Shown here: piece after piece, positions 57,106 through 64,000 of the stretch
How the letters are laid out: the number at the start of each line of letters is the position of its first letter
Numbering within the stretch: position 1 is the stretch's first letter
Assembly: GCF_003482105.1 (NCBI RefSeq)
Contig: NZ_QULM01000005.1
Location: 1 to 64,000, forward strand
From: Coprococcus sp. OM04-5BH
GTDB taxonomy: Bacteria > Bacillota > Clostridia > Lachnospirales > Lachnospiraceae
Direction of reading: 5' to 3'
DNA: 64,000 bases
Made by a program: the position numbers and the translations under genes
The notes under the pieces: generated by a model
Databases searched by the model: none
What the model saw: the letters and a program-made list of their open reading frames with translations, nothing else
Told to the model about the DNA's origin: nothing

Positions 57106-58049
57106 ATCTTAAGCATCTTTTTCTTCTTTAATATCAACGCAATAAGTATACTCACCAAAAGAATGATACCGCACACGATCTCAAATCCATAAGGTGTATT
57201 TGCCAGGGGCATCCACTTGGCACTCACATTCATTCCGTATATACCCGAAATAATAGTCGGTATTGCCATAACGATGGTAATAGCTGCAAGGAACTTCATT
57301 ACATTATTAAGCCGGTTATTGATTACGGTAGTCATAAGCTCTCTTGTACCGTTTATGATATCTCTGTAGATAGTTGTCATCTCGATAGCCTGCTTGTTCT
57401 CCACAACAACATCATCGAGAAGCTCTCTGTCCTCAGGATACTGCTTTATACTGCTGTATCTTGTAAGCTTATCAAGAACTACGCCATTTGCCCGGAGTGA
57501 TGTGGCGAAGTAAACAAGGTTAGATTCCAGTTCGTGAAGATCTATGAGATCTGCATCCTCGGTCTCTTCCTGGATTCTCTGCTCTATGATTATCCTCCGT
57601 CTGTCCATTACTCGAAGGTAATACTGGTAGGTCATGCAGTTCCTGTAGAGTATCTGGTACATGAGCCTCATCCGCTTCTTTGTACTGATATCTCTGACTT
57701 TTCTCTCTACAAATGCTTCCAGAACCGGAGTTTCTTCTGCACACACAGTGACTATGTACTGATCTAACAATATGATACCAAGAGGGATTGTGGTGTACGC
57801 CTCTCGGTCATTTCTTATTTCTATAGATGGGATATCCACAAGTATGAGGGTGTAATTCTTCTCTACCTCCACACGGGAACTCTCCTCATCATCGAGGGCG
57901 GCTCTTACATCTGCCAGATCAATGTCGAATTTCTCTGCGATAAAGCGGCTCTCTTCCACTGTGGGTTTAGTAAGCTGGATCCATGCGTCCGGTTCATAGC
58001 TGTCTATTTCCGATATTATCTTCTGCTCTGTCTTATAAAGCTTGATCAT
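57102..58049 (-). CDS. corA: CorA-family divalent metal transporter
   Basis: 315 residues from ATG 58049, eight bases after GGAGG; the earlier in-frame start overlaps that site. A large cytoplasmic alpha/beta and helical domain (about 1-250) is followed by two C-terminal membrane helices (about 255-310). The signature GMN is in YGMNVSAKW between them. It moves Mg2+ (or Co2+/Ni2+) as a pentamer. Its stop overlaps the next start. Confidence 0.93.
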   Translation of the reverse strand: MIKLYKTEQKIISEIDSYEPDAWIQLTKPTVEESRFIAEKFDIDLADVRAALDDEESSRVEVEKNYTLILVDIPSIEIRNDREAYTTIPLGIILLDQYIVTVCAEETPVLEAFVERKVRDISTKKRMRLMYQILYRNCMTYQYYLRVMDRRRIIIEQRIQEETEDADLIDLHELESNLVYFATSLRANGVVLDKLTRYSSIKQYPEDRELLDDVVVENKQAIEMTTIYRDIINGTRELMTTVINNRLNNVMKFLAAITIVMAIPTIISGIYGMNVSAKWMPLANTPYGFEIVCGIILLVSILIALILKKKKMLKM

Positions 58050-58224
58050 GAACTCAACCTCCGATCCTGTGGTTTTCTTCTTATATGAGGGTGTTCCCTG
58101 CAAGGACACTTACCCACGAGTAATACTACCATAATAATGGGTGTGTTTCAAGAATTTATATTTTTACATGGTCATTACATAGACACTTCCTTTGTCCCGT
58201 TGCGTGTCATATACTAAGTTTTGC

Positions 58225-59481
58225 TTAATAACACGCATCAAATGCAGGGCGCATATATTCTATCTGTCCATGCGAAAGACCATATTCCTTTGCCAGCTTC
58301 TCCCAATTGTCCCTGACAGCTATCCGCATTTCCTCCGCCACATTTTCCGCAATATCTCGCCTAATGCCAAAACGATTTGCAGTATTAATCGCCAGTTCCA
58401 TTGAAATGCTGTTATCTTGGTCATCCACTAAAAGGGATAACTCATTTCCATATGGAACAGGGTTTACATCATACAGAGGCGACAGTCTCCACCCATTGCC
58501 TTCAAACAGGAACGCATGGTTACGAAGATGATCATCGGTATTAGTTACTGCCATATTGAATACAACTCGTTTCCATAATTCCATCAGATCAGTTTTTGGA
58601 TTTGATCCAAATGCCTTAATAAATGAAACAATATCCAGATAACTTGTCCCATCCTCAGCAGAAGCGCCATCTGTCTTTCCAAGTAATGTCATTGCGGAAG
58701 CAAAATGTATTCTTCTATCGCCATCTCTGTCAAAGCGTCTGACGAGAAAGGTACTTCCAAGTTTTGAAAATTTTTCCAGCTTGGATTCCGGAACATCCAG
58801 CCCACACAGCTTTGCCAGATCATGGACAACTTTTTCCCATGCTCCAGTATCACTTTCATCATTCTTTGATGGAAATTTAGCTATCCACAAGCCACCCTCA
58901 GTATCCATCACCGTCGCCTTTGGTCTTGCTCCACCCAAAGAAGATCCCGGCTTTATTAATTGATTAAGCCATTGGTCTGTAATTGCATTTTCATCATTTT
59001 CAAAATTTCTGGAAGCCTCTTCCAATGTTCTGAGTTTTGCCCATGGAGGTGTTGCAGTTTCCCTGTCGTTAGAAAGAAATTCTCCATTGGGATCAAGTTT
59101 GAAACGAATGCCTCCCATTCTGGTTTCGTCATATACCCCAAGCAGATAATCACTGTCATGCAATTTTTTTGGCTTTCTTTCCTCTCTTCTAGCCAGAATA
59201 CGTTCTCTTTTGTTCATAAGAACGCGTCCCCATCTGTCTGGAGATGCATCTGCAAACATACCAAAAATATTTTTTTCTGCAGGAAACTGTCGACCTACGA
59301 ACGGTTGCAATTGTGGATCAAGACTGGTTCTCATTTTATTCTTTGTCAACCAACCAGCATCATATTCAAAGGAATATGTTTCTCCCCCTTTTATAACTCC
59401 AACATACAATCTTCCGATCAAACATGGTTCATCTTCAGAAAAGCTATCATATACATATATGATTTTTTCATCTACCGCCAT
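58225..59481 (-). CDS. hipA: HipA-family Ser/Thr kinase toxin
   Basis: 418 residues, start overlapping the hipB stop by one base (TAATG). The ATP-loop/autophosphorylation segment GSSLGGARPKAT (about 184-195), the catalytic motif NTDDHLRNHAF (about 305-315) and the metal motif LSPLYDVNP are present, so the kinase looks intact. HipA kinases slow growth by phosphorylating glutamyl-tRNA synthetase or related targets; this target is not known. Confidence 0.93.
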   Translation of the reverse strand: MAVDEKIIYVYDSFSEDEPCLIGRLYVGVIKGGETYSFEYDAGWLTKNKMRTSLDPQLQPFVGRQFPAEKNIFGMFADASPDRWGRVLMNKRERILARREERKPKKLHDSDYLLGVYDETRMGGIRFKLDPNGEFLSNDRETATPPWAKLRTLEEASRNFENDENAITDQWLNQLIKPGSSLGGARPKATVMDTEGGLWIAKFPSKNDESDTGAWEKVVHDLAKLCGLDVPESKLEKFSKLGSTFLVRRFDRDGDRRIHFASAMTLLGKTDGASAEDGTSYLDIVSFIKAFGSNPKTDLMELWKRVVFNMAVTNTDDHLRNHAFLFEGNGWRLSPLYDVNPVPYGNELSLLVDDQDNSISMELAINTANRFGIRRDIAENVAEEMRIAVRDNWEKLAKEYGLSHGQIEYMRPAFDACY

Positions 59482-59801
59482 TATTTTTTCCTCCTTGCAG
59501 CACGCTTCTTTGTCAGTAGATTGAGATCCTGCATCTGCCTGCCCATTTCATCATCCTTCGCCACAAGAAGTATATCCTTGTCCATCCCCCCTAATGCATG
59601 CAAAACTGCAGCATAAATCCCAATAGCAACAGCCGGGCTTCCCGACTCAACTTTCCATAGAGAGGATCTGCTGATTCCTGCACGTTCAGCCACTAATTCA
59701 ACAGGCAAATCACGTCTTAATCTAGCCAATTTAATCTGTTCTCCCATTGTTTTCAATATATCTTCTGTTTCAGGCAATATATTATACACTGCTTTTTTCA
59801 T
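59481..59801 (-). CDS. hipB: HipB-type antitoxin, XRE DNA-binding
   Basis: 106 residues from ATG 59801, ten bases after GAGG; an ATG three codons earlier is too close to that site. An XRE helix-turn-helix occupies about 18-72 (IKLARLRRDLPVELVAERAG, then ISRSSLWKVE). The basic tail ends KKRAARRKK. It should bind HipA and repress the promoter just upstream, whose -10 lies in a palindrome. Confidence 0.9.
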   Translation of the reverse strand: MKKAVYNILPETEDILKTMGEQIKLARLRRDLPVELVAERAGISRSSLWKVESGSPAVAIGIYAAVLHALGGMDKDILLVAKDDEMGRQMQDLNLLTKKRAARRKK

Positions 59802-59827
59802 TTTTTGCATTCCTCTTTCATTTTAAT

Positions 59828-59863
59828 GTTTATTATTATAAACCTTATATCAATTATGGTCAA
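59828..59863 (-). promoter_or_regulatory. Promoter and operator of hipBA
   Basis: TTGACC (59863-59858), 17 bases, TATAAT (59840-59835). Palindrome GTTTAT-AATA-ATAAAC (59843-59828) overlaps the -10, a fitting HipB site. Confidence 0.75.
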
Positions 59864-59915
59864 TAATAGAAAACATTATTCAATAGTTTTTGATAAAATA
59901 CAGGTCAAAAAAAAC

Positions 59916-59992
59916 ATAAAAATAAGGGACTTATAGTCTGCAGCAGTCATCGCCAATGCGTGCCGCTAAGCCTATACAGCCCCTTATTTTTT
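59916..59992. terminator. Bidirectional terminator with structured stem
   Basis: AAATAAGGG/CCCTTATTT arms close a hairpin with an inner TATAG/CTATA pairing and about 30 further bases; T runs lie on both outer sides. It ends the symporter transcript on the minus strand. The following 60020-60110 is an AT-rich array of short TTTTTAAATATTC-like repeats. Confidence 0.6.
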
Positions 59993-60128
59993 ATTGCTTA
60001 TTTCTTTATTGTGTATTCCTTATTTTCATTTTTTAAATACGCTATTTTTAATATACGCTTTTTAACATATTCTTTTTAAATATTCTTTTTAATATACCTT
60101 TTTCCGGTCAGCCCCTTAACCAGATCAC

Positions 60129-61670
60129 TTAATCAAGTACCTTCTTATGAGCGACTGTTACTGTCTCATCATAGCATGAGAATGCTTCTTCTACCATTTT
60201 CTGGTCTGGCTTTGGTGTTACAAGGCTCACGATCGGAACAATGATAAGTCCGCCAACCATTGCAAGCGCACCACAATTTACAGGTGACTGTATCTGTGCC
60301 GGAAATGAGAATACATGCCATGTGTTACTGATAAAGTTCAATGTCATTATTCCTGCGCCCCATATAAAGCTTGCCCAGCACGCACCAACTGTGGTCTTCT
60401 TCCAGTAGAGACCGTATAAGAATGGTGCAAGGAATGCACCTGCAAGTGCTCCCCATGATACGCCCATAAGCTGAGCGATGAAGGTTATCTTACTTGAGTA
60501 CTGCACTATGGCGATCACTGCGGATATTGCTATGAATACCACCAGCATAATCCTCATGGTAAGTACCTGCTTCTTTTCTGACATCTTAGGAACTATAGTT
60601 CCCTTGATAAAGTCAATAGTAAGTGTTGAACTTGAGGTAAGTACCAGTGAGGAAAGTGTTGACATTGAAGCTGAAAGAACCAGTATTACTACAAGTCCTA
60701 TAAGTATAGGTGGCAGGCACTCAAGAAGGTGTGGGATGATAGCGTCAAATCCCTCTGCTGCCACATCTGTGTCAGTAAGTCTTCCGAAACCGCCTAAGAA
60801 ATAACATCCTCCGGCTACTATAACTGCAAATATTGTTGATACGACCGTACCTGTCCTGATGGATTTCTCATCCTTGATAGCGTAGAACTTCTGCACCATC
60901 TGTGGAAGTCCCCATGTTCCCAGAGATGTAAGGATTACTACACACACAAGATTAAAGATGTCCGGCCCTAAAAAGGAGGCAAACACGCCCGGTGTTGATG
61001 ACACTGCAGGATCACTTACATTTGCAAGCTTATCAAGGGCACCTGTAAGTCCTCCGTAATTCTTAAGGACTGCTGCAATAACCACAACGATACCAAACAG
61101 CATTATGATGCCCTGTATGAAGTCGTTGATGGCTGTTGCCATGTATCCACCGACAATTACATATATACCTGTAAGTGCTGCCATGGCAATAACGCATACC
61201 TTATAGTCAATTTCAAATGCCATTCCGAACAATCTTGAAAGACCATTGTACAGTGAAGCTGTATATGGAATAAGGAACACAAATATAATAAGGGATGATA
61301 CAAGCTTAAGTGATTTGCTGTTGTATCTTCTCTCAAAGAACTCAGGCATTGTACGTGAGTCCAGCTTCTGGGTAATAAGACGGGTTCTTCTTCCGAGAAC
61401 TGCCCAGGCAATAAGAGAACCAAGAACCGCGTTTCCTATACCTATCCATGTGGACGCGATACCGTACTTCCACCCGAACTGTCCCGCATAACCTACAAAT
61501 ATTACTGCGGAGAAATAAGAAGTTCCATATGCAAATGCAGTAAGCCACGGCCCTACAGACCTTCCTCCCAGTACAAATCCATTAACATCTGTTGCCTGTT
61601 TTCTTGAATAAAATCCTACGCCTATCATTATGGCGAAGAACACAACAAGCATAATAACCTTGAGAATCAT
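60129..61670 (-). CDS. Sodium:solute symporter (SSS family)
   Basis: 513 residues with about 13 membrane helices. The early segment GFYSRKQATDVNGFVLGGRSVGPW and AFAYGTSYFSAVIFVGYAG, then GGYMATAINDFIQG and ASMSTLSSLVLTSSS, place it in the SSS family near PutP. The solute is not identifiable; proline, another amino acid or an organic acid is possible. GGGAGGG precedes ATG 61670. Confidence 0.9.
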   Translation of the reverse strand: MILKVIMLVVFFAIMIGVGFYSRKQATDVNGFVLGGRSVGPWLTAFAYGTSYFSAVIFVGYAGQFGWKYGIASTWIGIGNAVLGSLIAWAVLGRRTRLITQKLDSRTMPEFFERRYNSKSLKLVSSLIIFVFLIPYTASLYNGLSRLFGMAFEIDYKVCVIAMAALTGIYVIVGGYMATAINDFIQGIIMLFGIVVVIAAVLKNYGGLTGALDKLANVSDPAVSSTPGVFASFLGPDIFNLVCVVILTSLGTWGLPQMVQKFYAIKDEKSIRTGTVVSTIFAVIVAGGCYFLGGFGRLTDTDVAAEGFDAIIPHLLECLPPILIGLVVILVLSASMSTLSSLVLTSSSTLTIDFIKGTIVPKMSEKKQVLTMRIMLVVFIAISAVIAIVQYSSKITFIAQLMGVSWGALAGAFLAPFLYGLYWKKTTVGACWASFIWGAGIMTLNFISNTWHVFSFPAQIQSPVNCGALAMVGGLIIVPIVSLVTPKPDQKMVEEAFSCYDETVTVAHKKVLD

Positions 61671-61769
61671 AATACCCTCCCATTTTCGTTTTGTATATTT
61701 TCCGGGAAGTCATTGTCCATTTAAAGCTATATAACTTCAACGCTTTTATGCGTTAAACCGGCAAGCTCT

Positions 61770-61798
61770 ATTATATTTAAGAATGAACCTTCCGTCAA
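61770..61798 (-). promoter_or_regulatory. Promoter of the SSS symporter
   Basis: TTGACG (61798-61793), 17 bases, TATAAT (61775-61770), about 100 bases upstream of the start. Confidence 0.75.
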
Positions 61799-61857
61799 CC
61801 TTTTTTTCGTATAATTGTATTTTCCTTGTTGCCCGGTAATAAAATATTTTATTGTCC

Positions 61858-61928
61858 GATCAGCAGTCTTCAAATACAAGTATGAATGCAAGCAAGCATG
61901 TTGCACCTGACTAGTTGCCATAACAAAA
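61858..61928 (-). repeat. Repeat family C, copy 3
   Basis: Minus-strand GTTATGGCAACTAGTCAGG, then TGCAACATGCTTGCTTGC, ending CTGCTGATC. It starts immediately beyond the T run of the terminator at 61929-61981. The rest of 61671-61857 holds only the symporter promoter and leader. Confidence 0.65.
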
Positions 61929-61981
61929 AGTCCACAGAATAATGGCTCCCGGATAATGGGACTGACCTTATTCTGTGGACT
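61929..61981 (-). terminator. Terminator of the DUF3006-like gene
   Basis: Perfect 14-bp stem AGTCCACAGAATAA/TTATTCTGTGGACT, then TTTTTG on the minus strand. Confidence 0.88.
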
Positions 61982-62093
61982 ATCTTATTAAACATATTTT
62001 TCTATCACATAAATCTATTGAATATATTCTGCTGTTTACTATATGAATTTATCAAATGTATTGCACTTTTTATTCTATAAATTTATTTTACTT

Positions 62094-62264
62094 CTACATC
62101 ATGCTATACTCCAGCATTTCGTAATGAAGCCTGCTTCCTTCTCTGACCGCCTCCGGAAGAAGTGCTCTCGCAACACACTTAAGCTCTGCGTCCTCCTTGT
62201 CGATCCTTTTGAGATAAGCATAGTCTCCAGCCAGGCTCTCAACTATATAATCTATTGGTTCCAT
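62094..62264 (-). CDS. Small DUF3006-like protein
   Basis: 56 residues from ATG 62264, eight bases after GGAGG; an ATG five codons earlier overlaps that site. The pattern VESLAGDYAYL ... LLPEAVREGSRLHYE matches the compact beta-barrel DUF3006 family. No membrane or export signal. The function is unknown. It has its own strong terminator downstream. A diverged sequence recalling repeat A (GGCAAAAGGCTGCCACTGCAT) lies upstream near 62334-62354. Confidence 0.65.
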   Translation of the reverse strand: MEPIDYIVESLAGDYAYLKRIDKEDAELKCVARALLPEAVREGSRLHYEMLEYSMM

Positions 62265-62380
62265 ACCATCTGCCTCCATGTTTCTTTATCATCAGACCAT
62301 TTACAGCCTGTCTGTTTGACGTTTTCCCTCTGGCAAAAGGCTGCCACTGCATACCAGTTTAAAAACCGGAAATTTGGGTT

Positions 62381-63343
62381 CTACGCCGCATAGTTTTTAA
62401 CCATGATATACGCAAAATATACGGCATATACTATAAGCATGAATATTCCTTCTTTTCTGCTGAGCCTCTTATCCTTCACACAGCACGCAAACAATATCAC
62501 CGCAGCGAGAACTGCCACCATGCTGTCCATAAGGAACTCTTTATTAAATGCTACCGGCGAAATCAGCATTGTGGTTCCGGCAACAAATAATATATTCAGG
62601 ATGTTGCTTCCCACTATGTTTCCTATTGCGATATCTGCCTGTCCCTTCTTTGCTGCCACACAGGATGTAACCAGCTCGGGAAGTGATGTTCCGAATGCAA
62701 CAATAGTAAGACTTATAAGCCTGTCGGACATGCCAAACTGTCCCGCTATAAAGCTTGCAGATCTTACGGTCAGCTCACTGCCTGCAACGATCAGAGCCGC
62801 GCCAAGCAATATAAACAGAATAAGTCTCCAAGTCTTATCCTTCTCAGTAAGCACGATGGAATCATCATCCGAACCACCTTTCTTAGCCGTCACAATAAGA
62901 TATGTTATAAACGCAATAAGCATTATATACATTATCACTCCGTCAAACCTGCTTAATCTGCCATCAAAATATCCAAGGAAGAACATTGCCAGCGTAACCA
63001 CCACAACTATAGGTATGTCTATCCTTAGAGTATTCTTCTTTATAGGTAGTGGTGCAAAAAGCACTGCCATACCAAGGATAAGGAGGATATTTAAGATATT
63101 ACTTCCTACTATATTTCCCACGGTCATATCCGCAACTCCGGCAAATGCTGCCTTGATACTTACGGCTGCCTCCGGAGCACTGGTTCCAAGAGCAACTATC
63201 GTAAGTCCGACCACCATCTGGGGGATATTACATTTTACCGCAATCTTTGACGCTCCATCTACGAACACGTCTGCGCCTTTAACCAGCAATACAAAGCCTG
63301 CCACCAGTAATACAATATAACCTATAATTTTAAATACTTCCAT
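62381..63343 (-). CDS. CaCA-family sodium/calcium exchanger
   Basis: 320 residues, ten or so membrane helices in two inverted halves. The alpha repeats are GTSAPEAAVSIKAA ... VGNIVGSNILNILL (about 52-92) and GTSLPELVTSCVAA ... IGNIVGSNILNILF (about 220-255), with the ion-binding acidic residues present. A charged loop at about 150-165 separates the halves. AGGGAG lies eight bases before ATG. It probably exports Ca2+ in exchange for Na+ or H+. Confidence 0.93.
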   Translation of the reverse strand: MEVFKIIGYIVLLVAGFVLLVKGADVFVDGASKIAVKCNIPQMVVGLTIVALGTSAPEAAVSIKAAFAGVADMTVGNIVGSNILNILLILGMAVLFAPLPIKKNTLRIDIPIVVVVTLAMFFLGYFDGRLSRFDGVIMYIMLIAFITYLIVTAKKGGSDDDSIVLTEKDKTWRLILFILLGAALIVAGSELTVRSASFIAGQFGMSDRLISLTIVAFGTSLPELVTSCVAAKKGQADIAIGNIVGSNILNILFVAGTTMLISPVAFNKEFLMDSMVAVLAAVILFACCVKDKRLSRKEGIFMLIVYAVYFAYIMVKNYAA

Positions 63344-63489
63344 GCTTTCAACTCCCTGCCTATATGCTTATTTTACAATTATGTTTTATATCTGCGTCCC
63401 ACGGCAATGCCGCACCAAAAACTGTACATGTTGTTACGATGCTGCACTCCAGATACAAATCTTGCCTGAACCTCCGATTGCTTTTATGC

Positions 63490-64000
63490 CTATATAGTTG
63501 TTCCGATTTTATGCAGTTCCGAACAAATGGCATCCATCAGCTCCTCAACGCTCATGTTATCTGAGTCTACTATTATGTGTGCGTATTTCTCATAAAGCGG
63601 AGTACGCTCATTATACAGATCCTTTAAGGTCTGACCATCCTTAAGCACCACACCTCTTCTTTTTAGATTGCCAAGTCGCTTCTCCAGCTCCTGATATTCA
63701 AGCCTGATGTAGACGACGATATCATTTTTCCTGTACTTCTCCATCGCCTCGGTGCAGTACACCGCACTTCCGCCGGTGGCAATAACTGCATTTTCCGTCT
63801 CAATGGACTTATTTACATCATTTTCAATCTTAAGGAAGCCATCGTCCCCGTACCTGGCGATTATATCTCTAAGCAGCATCCCCTGACTCTCCTGAATGAG
63901 AAGATCCGCATCAATAAATCTGGCACCCACAACCTTTGCAAGCACAACTCCTATGGTACTCTTGCCGCAGCCCGGCATACCTATAAGCACAACATTCTTC
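63490..64000 (-). CDS. aroK: Shikimate kinase (N-terminal residues outside window)
   Basis: The frame stays open to the window edge, encoding KNVVLIGMPGCGKSTIG at the visible N-terminus; only a few residues should be missing. The Walker A loop GMPGCGKST, the shikimate-binding Asp in FIDADLLIQES and Gly-Gly in ATGGSAVY are present, with a lid Arg region around LKRRGVVLK. It phosphorylates shikimate, the step before AroA. It is far from tyrA-aroA, so the pathway is split. Confidence 0.92.
   Translation of the reverse strand, partial: KNVVLIGMPGCGKSTIGVVLAKVVGARFIDADLLIQESQGMLLRDIIARYGDDGFLKIENDVNKSIETENAVIATGGSAVYCTEAMEKYRKNDIVVYIRLEYQELEKRLGNLKRRGVVLKDGQTLKDLYNERTPLYEKYAHIIVDSDNMSVEELMDAICSELHKIGTTI

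Noticed and set aside
62403..63320. 305-codon plus-strand ORF opposite the CaCA exchanger
   Set aside because: Antisense shadow of a clear transporter gene; no family features.

Overview
The window reads as the chromosome of a Gram-positive anaerobe of the Clostridia, most likely a Lachnospiraceae gut commensal; Coprococcus or a relative is my guess. The support is: AT-leaning DNA with consensus sigma-A promoters and strong AGGAGG sites; T-box leaders on pheST and aspS; a SpoIID protein; secreted proteins ending in aromatic WYYxxxG wall-binding repeats; a DUF4317 protein, a high-cysteine HCB-13-type protein and a FliB-type methylase. I see no transposase, phage gene or CRISPR array.

Layout. 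1-6.6 kb is a cell-surface region: two tandem GLUG/FIVAR proteins, the first cut by the window edge, both behind the same duplicated promoter and palindrome; a membrane SH3 protein; a pseudouridine synthase; and a lipoprotein amidase. 6.7-12.4 kb holds an M18 aminopeptidase, tyrA-aroA, dapF and a tyrosine phosphatase. 12.6-17.6 kb is the T-box-controlled pheS-pheT-queA operon. 17.6-20.1 kb has spoIID and a gene-poor stretch of hairpins, repeats and a candidate structured RNA with its own promoter and terminator. 20.1-23.7 kb has a zinc-ribbon/TPM membrane pair and a small HCB-13 cluster. 23.8-32.2 kb has a secreted GH5 glucanase, leuS, hslO, a methyltransferase and a TPR/MORN membrane protein. 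32.4-34.3 kb is typA.

The most interesting locus is 34.4-37.5 kb, a complete agr-type quorum-sensing system. agrB and a 50-codon agrD, which is easy to miss because of its size, run leftward. A LytTR regulator and an AgrC-like kinase run rightward from the shared intergenic region. The pro-peptide has serine where the thiolactone cysteine normally sits, which predicts a five-residue lactone (Ser-Asn-Ile-Lys-Trp).

37.6-50.5 kb contains a lipoprotein, T-box-aspS, a SulP transporter, an unusual dihydrouridine synthase, an NhaC-type antiporter, guaB, an LtaS-like synthase, tRNA-Gly and an atypical Fur-family regulator behind a very large palindromic operator. 50.7-64 kb has an OmpR-type two-component system, a DUF4317 protein preceded by a MITE-like inverted-repeat element, corA-fliB, a hipBA module, an SSS symporter, a DUF3006-like gene, a CaCA exchanger and a shikimate kinase cut by the edge.

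Across the window at least four small intergenic repeat families recur (called A-D here). Several copies carry compensating base changes that preserve hairpins, so they probably act, or once acted, as structured RNA or mobile repeats.
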